Shown: positions 23,090 through 34,600 of the stretch, in pieces
Layout: every line of letters begins with the position of its first letter
Position numbering within the stretch: the stretch's first letter is position 1
NCBI RefSeq assembly: GCF_000003605.2
Contig: NW_003115952.1
Span: 67,455-114,680 of the forward strand
Length of the DNA stretch: 47,226 nucleotides
Reading direction: 5' to 3'
DNA from: Saccoglossus kowalevskii
Taxonomy: Eukaryota; Hemichordata; Enteropneusta; Harrimaniidae
Program-made: the position numbers and the translations under genes
The notes under the pieces: model-generated
Databases searched by the model: none
What the model saw: only the letters and a program-made list of their open reading frames with translations
What the model was told of the DNA's origin: nothing

Positions 23090-26000
23090 ACAATTTCTTT
23101 TTTATTTTATCATTCCACAGTTTCACTACAACTTATTCAAAAGGGTTCTGTTATTTGCTCAATTGGAAGTATATTTCCAATATAAATGCTAGATTATTGA
23201 AGTTTGACCATACTACTACTTATGTGGATAAATGTCTACACATTAAATTAACTGCTTTTCTTTTTTATTTTTTTATATTGTGTTTTCCAAAATAATATAT
23301 TCTGAACTTTTTAAAACTTTTTGCAACAGTACTTGACACTTATTTAAAAAAATCTGTTTATATTTGCGAAAAGTTGATAGTGTCAAGTTAATTCTTATTA
23401 GTACCAGTATATGAAAGTATATGCATTCATTTGTCCAGAAAAAAAATCTCCAACTTGTTAAGAAAAAATCTTGCTAAATTCAGCCATTTTTTATATTTTA
23501 TCAAATTTGGTTAAATGTTCGGCTAATATTTTTTAAGTAAAATTATTCAGCAGCCAGATAGAAGGTATTTTCCCTGTGAATGTAATATTCATTCTTACAT
23601 ATACAAATGAGTATTGAACTGACATTGTCACAATGTGATATAATAAATGACTTTTTGAATTTCAAACGATTTCCACTTCCACTCCCGGCACAGTATCCAG
23701 CATACCTCTTGCGGCATACATTTTAAACAAACATCGTTGAGGGCAGTATACATACACTGAAAGTCAATACTGTATATGGCTTAGTTATTAGGTGGGTTTT
23801 ATTTCCAGCTGATTACAGCTAAATGTGTTGTATAACGAATAGGCTGTAACACATTTATCGTATTTTAGCCGTGTACCATGTTAATCGAAATAACACCAGT
23901 CACAGCCTCTATCATATTCTGCCAATTTCCTCTTCTGCTGGCACTCGTTGGGCTCTCATCCATAGATTGTGATTGCTGATCTTGTTCGGCCAGTGAATCT
24001 TAAGAATTCATCGAAGACAGTTATTTGTAAGTCTGTTTAACGATATTATAGCTTAGAACAAAGACACTATAAAATGTTTTTGCTTAGAACAAGGATCTGT
24101 GTAATCAAAATATATTCGATGTTCAAAGGACAAAAGAAATGCCGAGACTGGTTTTTGCCGTTGGTGGCGTGATGTCAACGAATAACAATTCTTTCGGGTT
24201 TTCATTGGCTGTAGCCAATAGACGTGTAACAAGTTGGCCGATAAAGATTACTTTCCCTAAATTGTACATCATCTTTATTTATAGATATACGATGTAATCT
24301 TGGGATGAGAATAGTTTAGATTTGTACAGATACTAGTAATTTTCAATATAACTGAATACTTAACGTGACCAACATTGTATTCGTGTATAATGATTGACAA
24401 TTGTTTATTCATATTTTTTCCAATTCCTTTAAATGCAATCATCGAACTTTTTTTAAATAAAAAAATGCCCCGCCAACACCAATTTTCTAGTTGGAGACCT
24501 TTTAGCTGATACTTCTCTGCATTCTACACCTGCCTCATAAGACATTGCAAAAGATGCTGATGAATACAACTAGACCTCACCCTCCGCCAGTAGATTGGTA
24601 ACGATAAGAACAGAATAATATGTGTCTTGTACGACAGAGTGTTTTGTAGCCAGGGTGAGAAACGTTCGTGAAAGGTCCCAGTAATAAGAATGTCAACGCT
24701 ATTGTTGTATTGAATGCGGATCCATCGACTTGATCTACGGGACCTTTAAAATGAGTGTCTATTCGAATGCAAATGATTTGTCCTCCTCTGTCCTCTGTCA
24801 TATATTTTATACATAGCCACCGGACGGATACTCGGGCACAGGAACTGTCGGATATTACAGGAAATCAAGCTAGTTATCAAGTGTTATCGGTAGGTATTGT
24901 TTCAATAATTGTATGTACTAGTAATTGCACACTAATATTCCAATCAGCTTTTTTAGATACATTTTTAAATCTTTCTAATGCACATAAACAATGTTGGACT
25001 AAACTTGTATTGTGTATTCACGGCACGTTATGGTGTATCCTAGTTTCTAGTTTGTGTACATCGAAGTACGAAACTGGAGTTGATACTCTCCAGTCTGGAC
25101 ATTTACAAGTGTACTAAGTATATTAAACAATGAGTAGAACCAATCGCCACTCAAACAGGAATGTAACTTAGCAACTTGAAAATCAAGTAATTGATATCAT
25201 TAAATATTGTAATTCCTAAAACCGTCCTTCTGTTAATTAGTTGAAGGTCCGGGAAGTTGTTATCGTGTCTTCGTTTCTAATCCGATACTTTATATTGACG
25301 ATAGCATTCGTGGTTGCCTACACACATCGCATACATTGTTCCATGACAATAACGATGTTATTGTGTTTTTATAGATGGATCGAGGTCATTTACCGTAGTA
25401 CAATGCCACACGGTTGTTATAATTGAATAAAGGGGCAGCAATGACAATAAAATATACCCTCTTCTGTTGTGCATTGTCTCTAACACGATGCTGCGTTTAC
25501 TGTCCCCGGCTAGCGGCCATTTCTGTGTTCTTTGTGTTTATTAGGACAGATAAACAACGCGGACACGGAATACATTTGTTGATTTTTAAACCGAGGATGT
25601 GTGGCTTCAAAGCGTGGCAGTACAAATACTAGTAAGCGATGGGACACTTAAATTATAATATTACTATATGTAAACGCATTTTGATGAATACATATATGAC
25701 TTAGTGTTCAATGAAATAACGAAATACTCAACATACAAGGGTCCTGGTTATTTTCGTACATACAATAACAATCAGTGCACATACTTGTTAGTATTTTAAG
25801 AATATCGTTGCATGTGCTACAAAAGCAACATATTAGTTGACTTTAATCATAGTCCAATTTTAACATCGTGATACATGCAGTATAACATCATAATAATGTT
25901 TAAAAATATGTGTTTTCGTTGATATTGCATATTTATATTGTCATGCACGCCAAGATAAACGAATAATACTAGTATATTATACCGGTTTAAAATGTATGTA

Positions 26001-27580
26001 TTGACGTGTCTGTTTTAGTTGTTAGTTTTGACGGTGAGACAATATATCGGTTCTTTTATTAACACATTAACATAGATACTTGAGTAAAGTGCGCCCTCTT
26101 ATAACTTTAACTTTATTGACATTATTCATTTTGAATAGAACATAGTCCAATCTATAACTAGATAACAATTCCTAAATACATAAACAAAAACATACTAAAA
26201 CAGTTTAACAAAGGGGCTTGAAAAAATCAGGGAATTGATAATTACTTCATCACACTACCATACTTTCTTTATATGACTATTCGGTTCATGAAAGTCTCGC
26301 GGTGGCGCGATCTATGCGACTTTTGAACTTTTGTGGGTCTTGGGTCCGCAATTGCTGTATTAAAAGTTCTATATACACAGAATTTGTCACTGCAAATAAC
26401 AATTGAATATCACCAAATATTTCTGGCGGAAAGACAACTCATATCAGACTGAGTTGTCACAAGTTAGAAATTAAATGGTTACTAAGGTGTCTCAGACATT
26501 TTCTTACGGTTTCAATACAGATTTACTCTGTTCTATTTTATTTTATTCCTAAATGCCGACTGGACAAAGGATCAGCAAAAATGTAATGCATATAGTATCC
26601 CTTTCACTGTTTACACTATTGGAAGTAAAACGCTGTATTCGCAATTCAACAACCAAATGTTAAAGGGTGATGTTCGTCGCGCTGCGCATGTGCGACATTT
26701 GTGTTGATAAACATTGATTTTCCCATAATCTAATGCGCTCTTCTAATGGAAATCTGGGCGCGACTTACACTAATCACCGCCGGCGACTCCTTCGATACCT
26801 TCCAATCACATAAAAAATACCCAATTAAAGCCTGGTAAAGTCTCAGTTTGTACTGATTGATCTGCGTAACAGTCAAAGTCGCTATATTTGTTTATATGAG
26901 ACCCATATGTCTCGCGCATGCGTGGCGCGACGACTACCGCCCTTTAATTTTTCATTCTGAAAATAATACCCCAAAATTCAAAATTATGTTCCATTCTACA
27001 AAATTAATGTTATTTATTTCCCAAAATGAATACATAATATGTGCAAGTGACTGTATTTATTATGTCAAGTTCGTTTCCACTGCACTTTTCTTGTCACAAT
27101 GAAATTATATTTAATAAAGCGCAATAAATGACGCACTAGTGATGAAGTTTATTTCACTATAAACATATATACATATAATAATATACATATAAATGTGGTA
27201 TATAAACAAATGAGTAAATAAAATTAAGCAAATAAGTGTATAATTTGAATTTTAAATATAAATATTGTTTAGATATTTATATAAATTGTTTATAGTGAGG
27301 ATCACGAAAATAGTTTCCTAGAACTAGTCTAGTCCGTGACCCTTTATACAGAATGAACAAAATAAACAGTAAATAATAATAATATTAATAAGTTATATAC
27401 AGGTACATAGTTGTATATTTAAATAATTGAATAGATTCAAAGTCTTAAATTAACGAAGAGATAAAAGAATATATATATATATAGATATAAAATCGACACT
27501 CGTTGTAAATGTAGTTTAGATAAAGATATCGACTCTTTAATCACTCAGTCATTCAGTTGAAATTATATTAAGAGTCTTAT
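23090..27580. other. Intergenic interval
   Basis: No gene recognised on either strand; the open frames are short and without domains. It contains the TTAA-flanked element at 26660. A CCAAT palindrome (attggctgtagccaat) lies at 24204-24219 and could mark a distant promoter or an enhancer. The right third is strongly AT-rich. A non-coding 5' exon of the TRIM-NHL gene could lie here. Confidence 0.5.
26660..26947. mobile_element. TTAA-flanked inverted-repeat element, copy B (288 bp)
   Basis: TTAA at 26660-26663 and 26944-26947. Right end ggcgcgacgactaccgccct is the complement of the left-end type agggcggccgtcgtcgcgcc seen in copy A at 5266. Left end of this copy (agggtgatgttcgtcgcgc) is more diverged. 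The inner tgagacccatatgtctcgcg corresponds to gatatgggactcata in copy A. No coding capacity is seen. Confidence 0.75.
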
Positions 27581-27676
27581 TATAAAAATAGGACGTCACA
27601 TAGTTACATGAGTAATTCTACATTTCTTTGTTTGTTTGTTTGTTTATTTCAGTGCCGCCTCCAGGCAGTGACGTCA
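27581..27676 (+). promoter_or_regulatory. TATA- and CRE-like sites upstream of the TRIM-NHL gene
   Basis: TATAAAAA at 27581-27588, GACGTCA at 27592-27598, and a full CRE palindrome TGACGTCA at 27669-27676, ten bases before the start codon. Between them (TTTG)n, TTTATTTCAG and TG at about 27626-27654 form a good splice acceptor. Either transcription starts near 27610, or a 5' UTR exon begins at 27653 after an upstream intron. The sequence allows both. Confidence 0.4.
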
Positions 27677-27685
27677 CAACTGTAG

Positions 27686-29563
27686 ATGGCCAACAACTTT
27701 ATCAGCCAAGTAGAGATAGAAGAAAGAATTCAGTGTTTAATATGTCACGGTCGTCTGGAGCATCCAAAACAACTAAGTTGCACACACAGTTTCTGTCTGG
27801 GTTGTCTGCGACGAAGTTTTCGTGGCAACAAAATATCATGTCCTTCCTGTAAATTTGTAACGAACATCCCGCAATCTGGCGTGGAGGCACTGCAGGATGA
27901 CCATTTTTCGAACGCGCTTATAGAATTAGTGAGCCCCTCCCGCCAGAGACCGGCATCGCCCGGATTCTATCCCAGCATTACTTGCAAATCCCATAGAAAG
28001 AATCTGGATATCTACTGTATCACATGTGAGGAACCGGTATGCTACGAATGCCTGCGTCACCATGGTGACCATCTGTATGAGGCTTTGACTGATGTGAGCA
28101 CGCATCGAAGGAGAGATCTGCGCAACATGTGTGTACGATTAGAAGAAGCTACACATACGATTAATGGAAATATTTTACAACTGCAGCACCTAAAGAGCAG
28201 ACTTGGGCAGGATTTAGATACGACTAAGGCGGAAATCAACGAACGCGCCCAGAGACAGATCCAACTTATTGAGAAGCAACGAGGAACTGTAATTAATGAC
28301 CTGGAGAGACAAACCAATAACCAGTTACAGCGCGTGCAACAGATACACCAAGGATGGCAGGATGCGGTAAAAACTATACAAAACTGTGAATCATACACGA
28401 GTCAGTTAATAGAGGATAGCAATGATGTTGGTTTCTTGAAACACGAGCGGGAGGCGAAGGAAAGGTTACTGCGCCTGCGCAGTGTGCCTTTACCGGTTTA
28501 TCAGATCCAGCCAAGGCGATACGTACATTTCACCAGCAACGAAGAATTCCTGAGAAACTCGACGATTGAAGACTTGGGACACTGTCGTGATTGCCAATCT
28601 GTGATTTTCCCCCGTAAATACCGTGAAAAGCTCACTTTCCCGTCATCCTCCACCAATTTGAAACCAAGCTTACGTAATCCATATGACGTCGCTCTGTGTC
28701 TAAATAATGACATTATTGTCAGTGACAATGGAAATCAGACTTTGCAACTTTTTGACAAATTTGGGGCGTATATCAAAAATGTTACCCCAAATATTACAGG
28801 ATTTGACCCTAAGGGTATTGCTATAACAAGACAAAACAAACTAATAATATCAGACTGCAGAAATAATAGAGTTGTGATTATAGATTCAAATGGTAAACTG
28901 GAGAAAACCATCGGAGACATAGTCGAACCAATAGGGATCGCGATAAGCAAAGATGGCAGTATATATGTTGTTAGTTATGGCAGCCACTGCGTAAAGATTT
29001 ATTCATTCCAAGGAAAATTTCGTTTAACGTTTGGTGGAAATGGAAATGGTCATGGGAAATTTAACCATCCCATGTTTATTGCTATTAATTCTAAAGACCA
29101 GTTGATAATTAGCGATAATTACAATAACCGAGTACAGATACTAGATTCGCAAGGATTTTATCAATTTTCTATCTGCCAATGGGGTGAAAACGAACCGTTA
29201 ACGTATCCAAGAGGGGTGGCAATCGATTCTCAGAACAACATCTACGTCAGCAGTGAACGTGGGATCCATGTATACAGCGAAGATGGACTATACATAAACC
29301 AGGTATCATCTAAACATCCGGGAATTAGACATAACTACTTCGGTGTTACAGTTGCAAAACGTGACCCACCAAAAGTGATCGCAGTGGACCATCACAACAA
29401 GTTTATCACAATTTACGAATGCGAGGAAGAAGACGCGGTTCGTATCCAGGTAATTCAGGCATGTAACCCTGGTAACATTTTTCCTAGGAGGCACAGGCAA
29501 ATATTCATAGAAGACAAAGAGAACAGAACACATGCAAAAAGTGGAGTTTGTATAATCCTGTAG
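27686..29563 (+). CDS. TRIM-NHL protein (RING, B-box, coiled coil, NHL repeats) with a C-terminal CaaX box
   Basis: One uninterrupted reading frame of 625 codons. RING finger C3HC4 at 17-55 (C17, C20, C32, H34, C37, C40, C52, C55), so E3 ubiquitin ligase activity is expected. B-box at about 100-129 (C100, H103, C111, C114, C119, C122, then HHGDH). Coiled coil at about 145-245, rich in Q, R and E. Residues 325-590 form a beta-propeller of NHL-type repeats, with recurring DIIVSDNGN, KLIISDCRNNRVVI and QLIISDNYNNRVQI. This order is that of the TRIM2/3/71 and TRIM56-like group, which is strongly expanded in invertebrates; I cannot name the ortholog. There is no filamin/Ig domain between coiled coil and NHL as in TRIM2/3/71. 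The last four residues are CIIL, a geranylgeranylation-type CaaX box. The start follows an in-frame TAG, and translation from the ATG keeps the RING whole. Confidence 0.95.
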   Translation: MANNFISQVEIEERIQCLICHGRLEHPKQLSCTHSFCLGCLRRSFRGNKISCPSCKFVTNIPQSGVEALQDDHFSNALIELVSPSRQRPASPGFYPSITCKSHRKNLDIYCITCEEPVCYECLRHHGDHLYEALTDVSTHRRRDLRNMCVRLEEATHTINGNILQLQHLKSRLGQDLDTTKAEINERAQRQIQLIEKQRGTVINDLERQTNNQLQRVQQIHQGWQDAVKTIQNCESYTSQLIEDSNDVGFLKHEREAKERLLRLRSVPLPVYQIQPRRYVHFTSNEEFLRNSTIEDLGHCRDCQSVIFPRKYREKLTFPSSSTNLKPSLRNPYDVALCLNNDIIVSDNGNQTLQLFDKFGAYIKNVTPNITGFDPKGIAITRQNKLIISDCRNNRVVIIDSNGKLEKTIGDIVEPIGIAISKDGSIYVVSYGSHCVKIYSFQGKFRLTFGGNGNGHGKFNHPMFIAINSKDQLIISDNYNNRVQILDSQGFYQFSICQWGENEPLTYPRGVAIDSQNNIYVSSERGIHVYSEDGLYINQVSSKHPGIRHNYFGVTVAKRDPPKVIAVDHHNKFITIYECEEEDAVRIQVIQACNPGNIFPRRHRQIFIEDKENRTHAKSGVCIIL

Positions 29564-29672
29564 TGCAGTGTATGTATGTGAATATTTGCATTGTGTGTTC
29601 ATAGATAAGGAAACAGAACTGCCACATAAACGACAAGCGCCCCATGTCCATTACGCGTCTAATTCCCACTTA

Positions 29673-29680
29673 TGACGTCA
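29673..29680. promoter_or_regulatory. CRE palindrome downstream of the TRIM-NHL gene
   Basis: TGACGTCA, full eight-base CRE, 110 bp after the stop codon. A third CRE-type site around this gene. Confidence 0.35.
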
Positions 29681-30513
29681 TGATTTGGTACTTGGCGATG
29701 TAAAGAAGCCTGTGTCCAGACATGAGGAACGATGATGCGACTACGAGGACAGATTATACAGATGACGACCATCTTCTGCTATGTTTTATATAAGATCTAA
29801 GAGAAATGTTATTTCACTCATTCAAACACATAAACATGCATAATCCATGGCATATGGTGGGAATTCGTTTATTTCATCATTGTACAATGCATTAACGAAG
29901 TTGAGAACAGGGCAAAGTGTCAAATTCCAACTGTTGAAAACAATGCACAGGCTTTCTTAAAAGACCGATATTTTGATGTTTCATTTATTACAACAAAACA
30001 AACATTTACACTTTTGAAATTAAGCCCCCCCCCCCCCCGATGTGCATCTGGTGGACATTCGTTTATTTAATTTCCATCACAACATTAGTCTTTAAAAAAA
30101 TGTCTGAAAATAACAATTTAATGACGGTGAATTAAGATATATTGAACGCAAAGTGTTCAACCCGAAAATGAAATTTGGAATTTTGCTTCCAATTTCTCAA
30201 TTTTTTATTCCGCAGGCTTTTTAGTAATCACTGTCTGACTTTAAGTGGTTACCATTGCTATGCACTGTTGATCAGAAAGCAACATACTGAATAACAATAT
30301 ATTATATTCTCATATGAGTATTTAATTATTGAAAGTTATGATTTGATGATATCATCGTGACGTATTCTATTAAACGTTAATCGAAAATTAATGCGCCCTC
30401 ACATGACCACCCCAAAACGACGAATTTGCTTCAGCAACTTGAATGTATTTGTGAGAAATACACGTGTACATGCCTTTAAAGACGCGAGATAAAAGTACAA
30501 TATTGTTATAACA

Positions 30514-30519
30514 AATAAA
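30514..30519 (+). terminator. Possible polyadenylation signal for the TRIM-NHL gene
   Basis: AATAAA about 950 bp after the stop. It is the first canonical hexamer I find, though a variant signal nearer the stop could be used. Confidence 0.35.
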
Positions 30520-31571
30520 TTTATATCCATCAAAACATTGTACATTCATTATTGCGTTGTCTATGCAGAATAAACCTGTCTCAGCCACCCGAATTTTTGA
30601 CAATACTTTTCATAAATTATATTAGTTGATTAAAGTTCAAATAGTAGGTTTTCCCAAGAACTGAGCATAATTAATACAATTATAGATGCAACATATGTTA
30701 GGCTCAAAAACATTTCTCCATAATTTATGACTTAGTCCACTGCCATCCTTCAATATTATTCAAAATTTATGAATACTGGTGAAATTGGGGTAAAGCGTGG
30801 AGAACCCACTTTTCCCTAAATTCAGTATATCACGATGGCTTTACTGAATGAAAACGCAGAGTCACGTAACCATTTAGTGTCCATTTAACTTATTATATGC
30901 AGCTTAATTGTTACCAGGGTTTTCACATTCGCTTAGTTAGATTATCCAAAAACACTAAATTAACCCCAATTAACATGCAAAAAACCAACCTTCACAGCCA
31001 TTCAATTAATAAAAGTAAAAATTATTCTTGTTATTTTTGAAAAATTGAAATGAATTAAAAACGACAGGCGTGGCAATTATACCAAGAAATACAGGCTTAG
31101 AAGATACAGAACAATTAAATCTGATATTGAACTTCAGCCATATCTGATCAAGCTCCGTAATACTGACCTGTGTGCTCACTGGTTAAGCTCCGCTTGCATG
31201 ACCACAATCTCAAAATTGAGTCTGGCTACTATAAGCGCGCCCCTGTGACATGTAACAAAAAAAATAATGGCTGTATTTAAAGATGAATTTCATCTTCTTA
31301 TAGAGTGTAGTAGCTATACTGACATTCGGGAAATTTTTCAAGTTACCAAAATCAGGGTTACTGCATTTCACAGATGCACCAAAAAAAGAGCGATTCAGTG
31401 TCTTCAATAATACAAAAATACTTATGTAGCACAGTATAATATGCGAGTAAAAGTAATGGTAAAAAATAGCAAACCTCCTTTATAATTTGTTTTTCTTTCA
31501 GATTTTCTCTTTTCTTCTCTTTTTTTATTTGTAAACATTTCCTTCCCTCTGTTTATAAATATTGAATAAAA

Positions 31572-31586
31572 GCGCCCTCACATGAC
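31572..31586 (-). promoter_or_regulatory. M-box/E-box-like motif at the AGA-like start
   Basis: GCGCCCTCACATGAC; its complement contains TCATGTGA, the M-box form bound by MiT/TFE factors. It ends 17 bp before the start codon. The identical 15-mer is also at 30393-30407. Confidence 0.35.
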
Positions 31587-31603
31587 ATAGAATATAAAGT
31601 ACG

Positions 31604-34600
31604 ATGGCGGCCTGCATGGTAACGTGGAATTTCTTGCAGGCTGTAGAGTCGTCGTCAAAATCATTGCTGTTAGGAGACGACTACATCACAGCTTTAGAAC
31701 GCGGTATTAACGGTAGGTGGTCATGTTTATGATTTTTTCTCGTTCTCTGTTAGTTCCGTATATGACGTCACGTTTTGAGTTGAACCTCGGACAACTAATA
31801 AAGTTGTCAGAGGTTGAACTCTTTCCCGGACGGACTCGGAGATAAATTTGGTGGGGTGGGGGTGGTGCGTGTCACCTGTGGTGTGTGTTATGTTATTATA
31901 TATTATTCGCATTGAAGGTCATTGAAGGTCATTGCCAAGTTGCCACCCTTTTAAGATTCCAAATACAGAGTGAGTGAGCCAATGTAGCATTGCAACAATG
32001 GGGGGGGGGGGGGGTTATATGGTTTAGACCTGTTACAAAAAATGATTTCCATGTATGTGTATATTTTTTCAGTTGTTGAGTTAGACAATTCTGTTAAAAG
32101 TGTTGGTTTGAGTGGTATACCAAACAGTCATGGTGAGCTACAACTAGATGCAGCTATCATGAAAGGAGATATGCTGCAATTTGGAGGAGTGGCTGCCATG
32201 AAAAGGTACATACCGGTATTATCAACACAAACAAATCTCCATGTAAATTGTTTGTATCCTTATTAGTCCCCCCCCCCAACCTAAAAATACTGTAGAATAC
32301 TTTATTTTTGCTTCAGCTAATTTTCGCTGAAGGAATGATTCAGTAAAAATAAAATCCAGCAAATATACTTTTTTTCCTATATTTTGTATTCAACTCATCA
32401 AAAATCAGTGAAAATAAATTCCATACAAAACACCCAAAATATCTTTTCAGCAAAAATTAATTCCAGCTAAAATAAAGTATTTTACAGTATACTTATTTAG
32501 TGGGAATGTATTGCCACTGGATTTGAAAAATATGCAAGTAAATAAACTCCTGGATGCAATAAAGTTTTTATTATTATTAATTGTGAAACCAAATAGTTTC
32601 TTGATGAATAAACTTCACAATGACCTTAATAATTTTAGGAAAAACCTACACTCAGATTACCTAAACATGAAGAAAATGTCACGAAAAGTCTTGTGAACTA
32701 GTAAATACAGGATTACTGTGATTCAACATGGCCACGTATTTTGTTATGTGTAAACAAAATATGATGTCATGGCAAGTTACTTTTTGATAATTTTGAATTT
32801 CAGTCAATGCAATCAAAGAATATTTTTGAAAGTTAGTTTGGTAATGTTATGTTATTGATATTGTTATATCATGTGACTTTTATTCATCAAGAAAGTAATT
32901 GGTGTGTAAACTGATTTTATTGCCAAATTCCTTAATATTTATTTATTTGTTTGTTGCAGCCCTTTTAAATCAGCGACTCATTATTTAAATAAATAAATAT
33001 ATACATAACAAAATAAACATAAACAAAAATTAGATCAAATGTTAGAATTAAGAAAGAAATACACAAAAATGATAACATTTAAACAAGAGTGTTTTAGGTT
33101 ATTCTAAAAACATTTGTCTGGACTCCATATGACTGCAAGGAATTGTTTGAACAATTTAATTTTTTTCTTTGTTCAAAATTTGAGGTTTTATCTTCCCCCC
33201 TGACAACATGGGCAAGTACATTTTTCATAAGTTGGATCACCTTAAAATTGGTCATTGTATATGTGATTAACATTTCTCTTGTTATTGTTGAACTTCTTGT
33301 AGCAGAGCTAAATTTAATATTTTCTCCCCACTTATCTTCATTATGGTTGGGAACCGAAAGTCTTATTATCTGTGTATTTTCTAAATTTGTTATTTTTGTA
33401 TATTGTCTATTTCTTTCTGCTATTTCCATAAAATAATTTGATGAAATAACAAGAAAATAATTTAAGGTTGTAGTAGTCTTTTATGGAGAGAAAATGCATT
33501 GTTAAATCATCTGTATAACCTATTTTATCGTATTGTATTTGCATAGTATTGATGAGAAGTCTTGGCCACTTACATTGTACATCTTTGTCTGACTTGGTGT
33601 AATAATTTGATGAGAGATTATAGCCCAAAATGGGAACAAAAAATGTATGAACATTTGTGTTCAATAATGGGACTCTATTTCCATCTGTTGCTAGAGTAGT
33701 ATAGTTATAAATAAAGTGTTCAATGTGATGTTGATAACCTTGAACTTGTTGACGCTGGAGACATAGTTTTCCCAATAAAAGGGGGAATTCAATCATGTGC
33801 TGATTTATTGAGTGGATGCTGGGAAGGCTTTTTGTGGAACGCCAAATTTTATTGTTTTCAGTGCTAAGTGTATAAAACTGTAAAATACTTTATTTCAGCT
33901 GAAATTAATTTTCGCTGAAAAGACATTTTTGGTGCTTTGTATGGAATTTATTTTTACTGATTTTTGAAAAGTTGAATGTAAAATATAGGAAAAAAGGTAT
34001 ATTCGCTGCATTTTATTTTCACTGAAACATTCCTTCAGCGAAAATTAATTTCAAGCAAAAATAAAGTATTCTACAGTAATAACACAGAAAAAATATTGAC
34101 TGTAGCACTTTGAATACCTGACTGTTATTGCCACAGTGCTGGTCGAAACAATATACGGTATATAATATAATCTACATGTGTATTTGATTCATTGAATGTA
34201 AAATAGGCCCTTTTGCTGAACTTTCTTTTCAAAAGAATTGATAGACCAATCAGTGTTGCCCGCAAAGTCTTGGAATGCAGTCATCACAGTTTGATTGTTG
34301 GAGAAGGAGCTACACAGTTTGCAGTGGAAAAAGGATTTAAATTACAACCACTGATAACAGAAAAACAGGTAGAATCATTTCAGTTTCTGAAAAATACATT
34401 TACATGTATATTGGTGAACAATTTTCTACTTTCTTTAATGAATAAAGTCACCAATTTCAAGGTAGAATACTACTAATGATTATAGATGTATGTTTTAGTG
34501 TGTATGACAGTGACAATTATATTTGTGTCAAGTTCTTTATGTTTATTTCAATGTTTGTTGAGAAAAACTGTCATGCATCAAATAAAATTTTTGCACTAAA

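Larger units (their letters stand above)
29564..31603. other. Intergenic interval between the TRIM-NHL and AGA-like genes
   Basis: No coding exon seen. It holds the TRIM-NHL 3' UTR, a C14 run at 30025-30038, a full CRE at 29673, and the promoter side of the AGA-like gene. Open frames here are short and have no domain. Confidence 0.55.

Noticed and set aside
24755-25117. 120-codon plus-strand frame in the intergenic interval
   Set aside because: No domain, no splice partners and composition like non-coding DNA.
28057-28398. Minus-strand frames under the TRIM-NHL gene
   Set aside because: They are shadows of the well-supported plus-strand coding frame.
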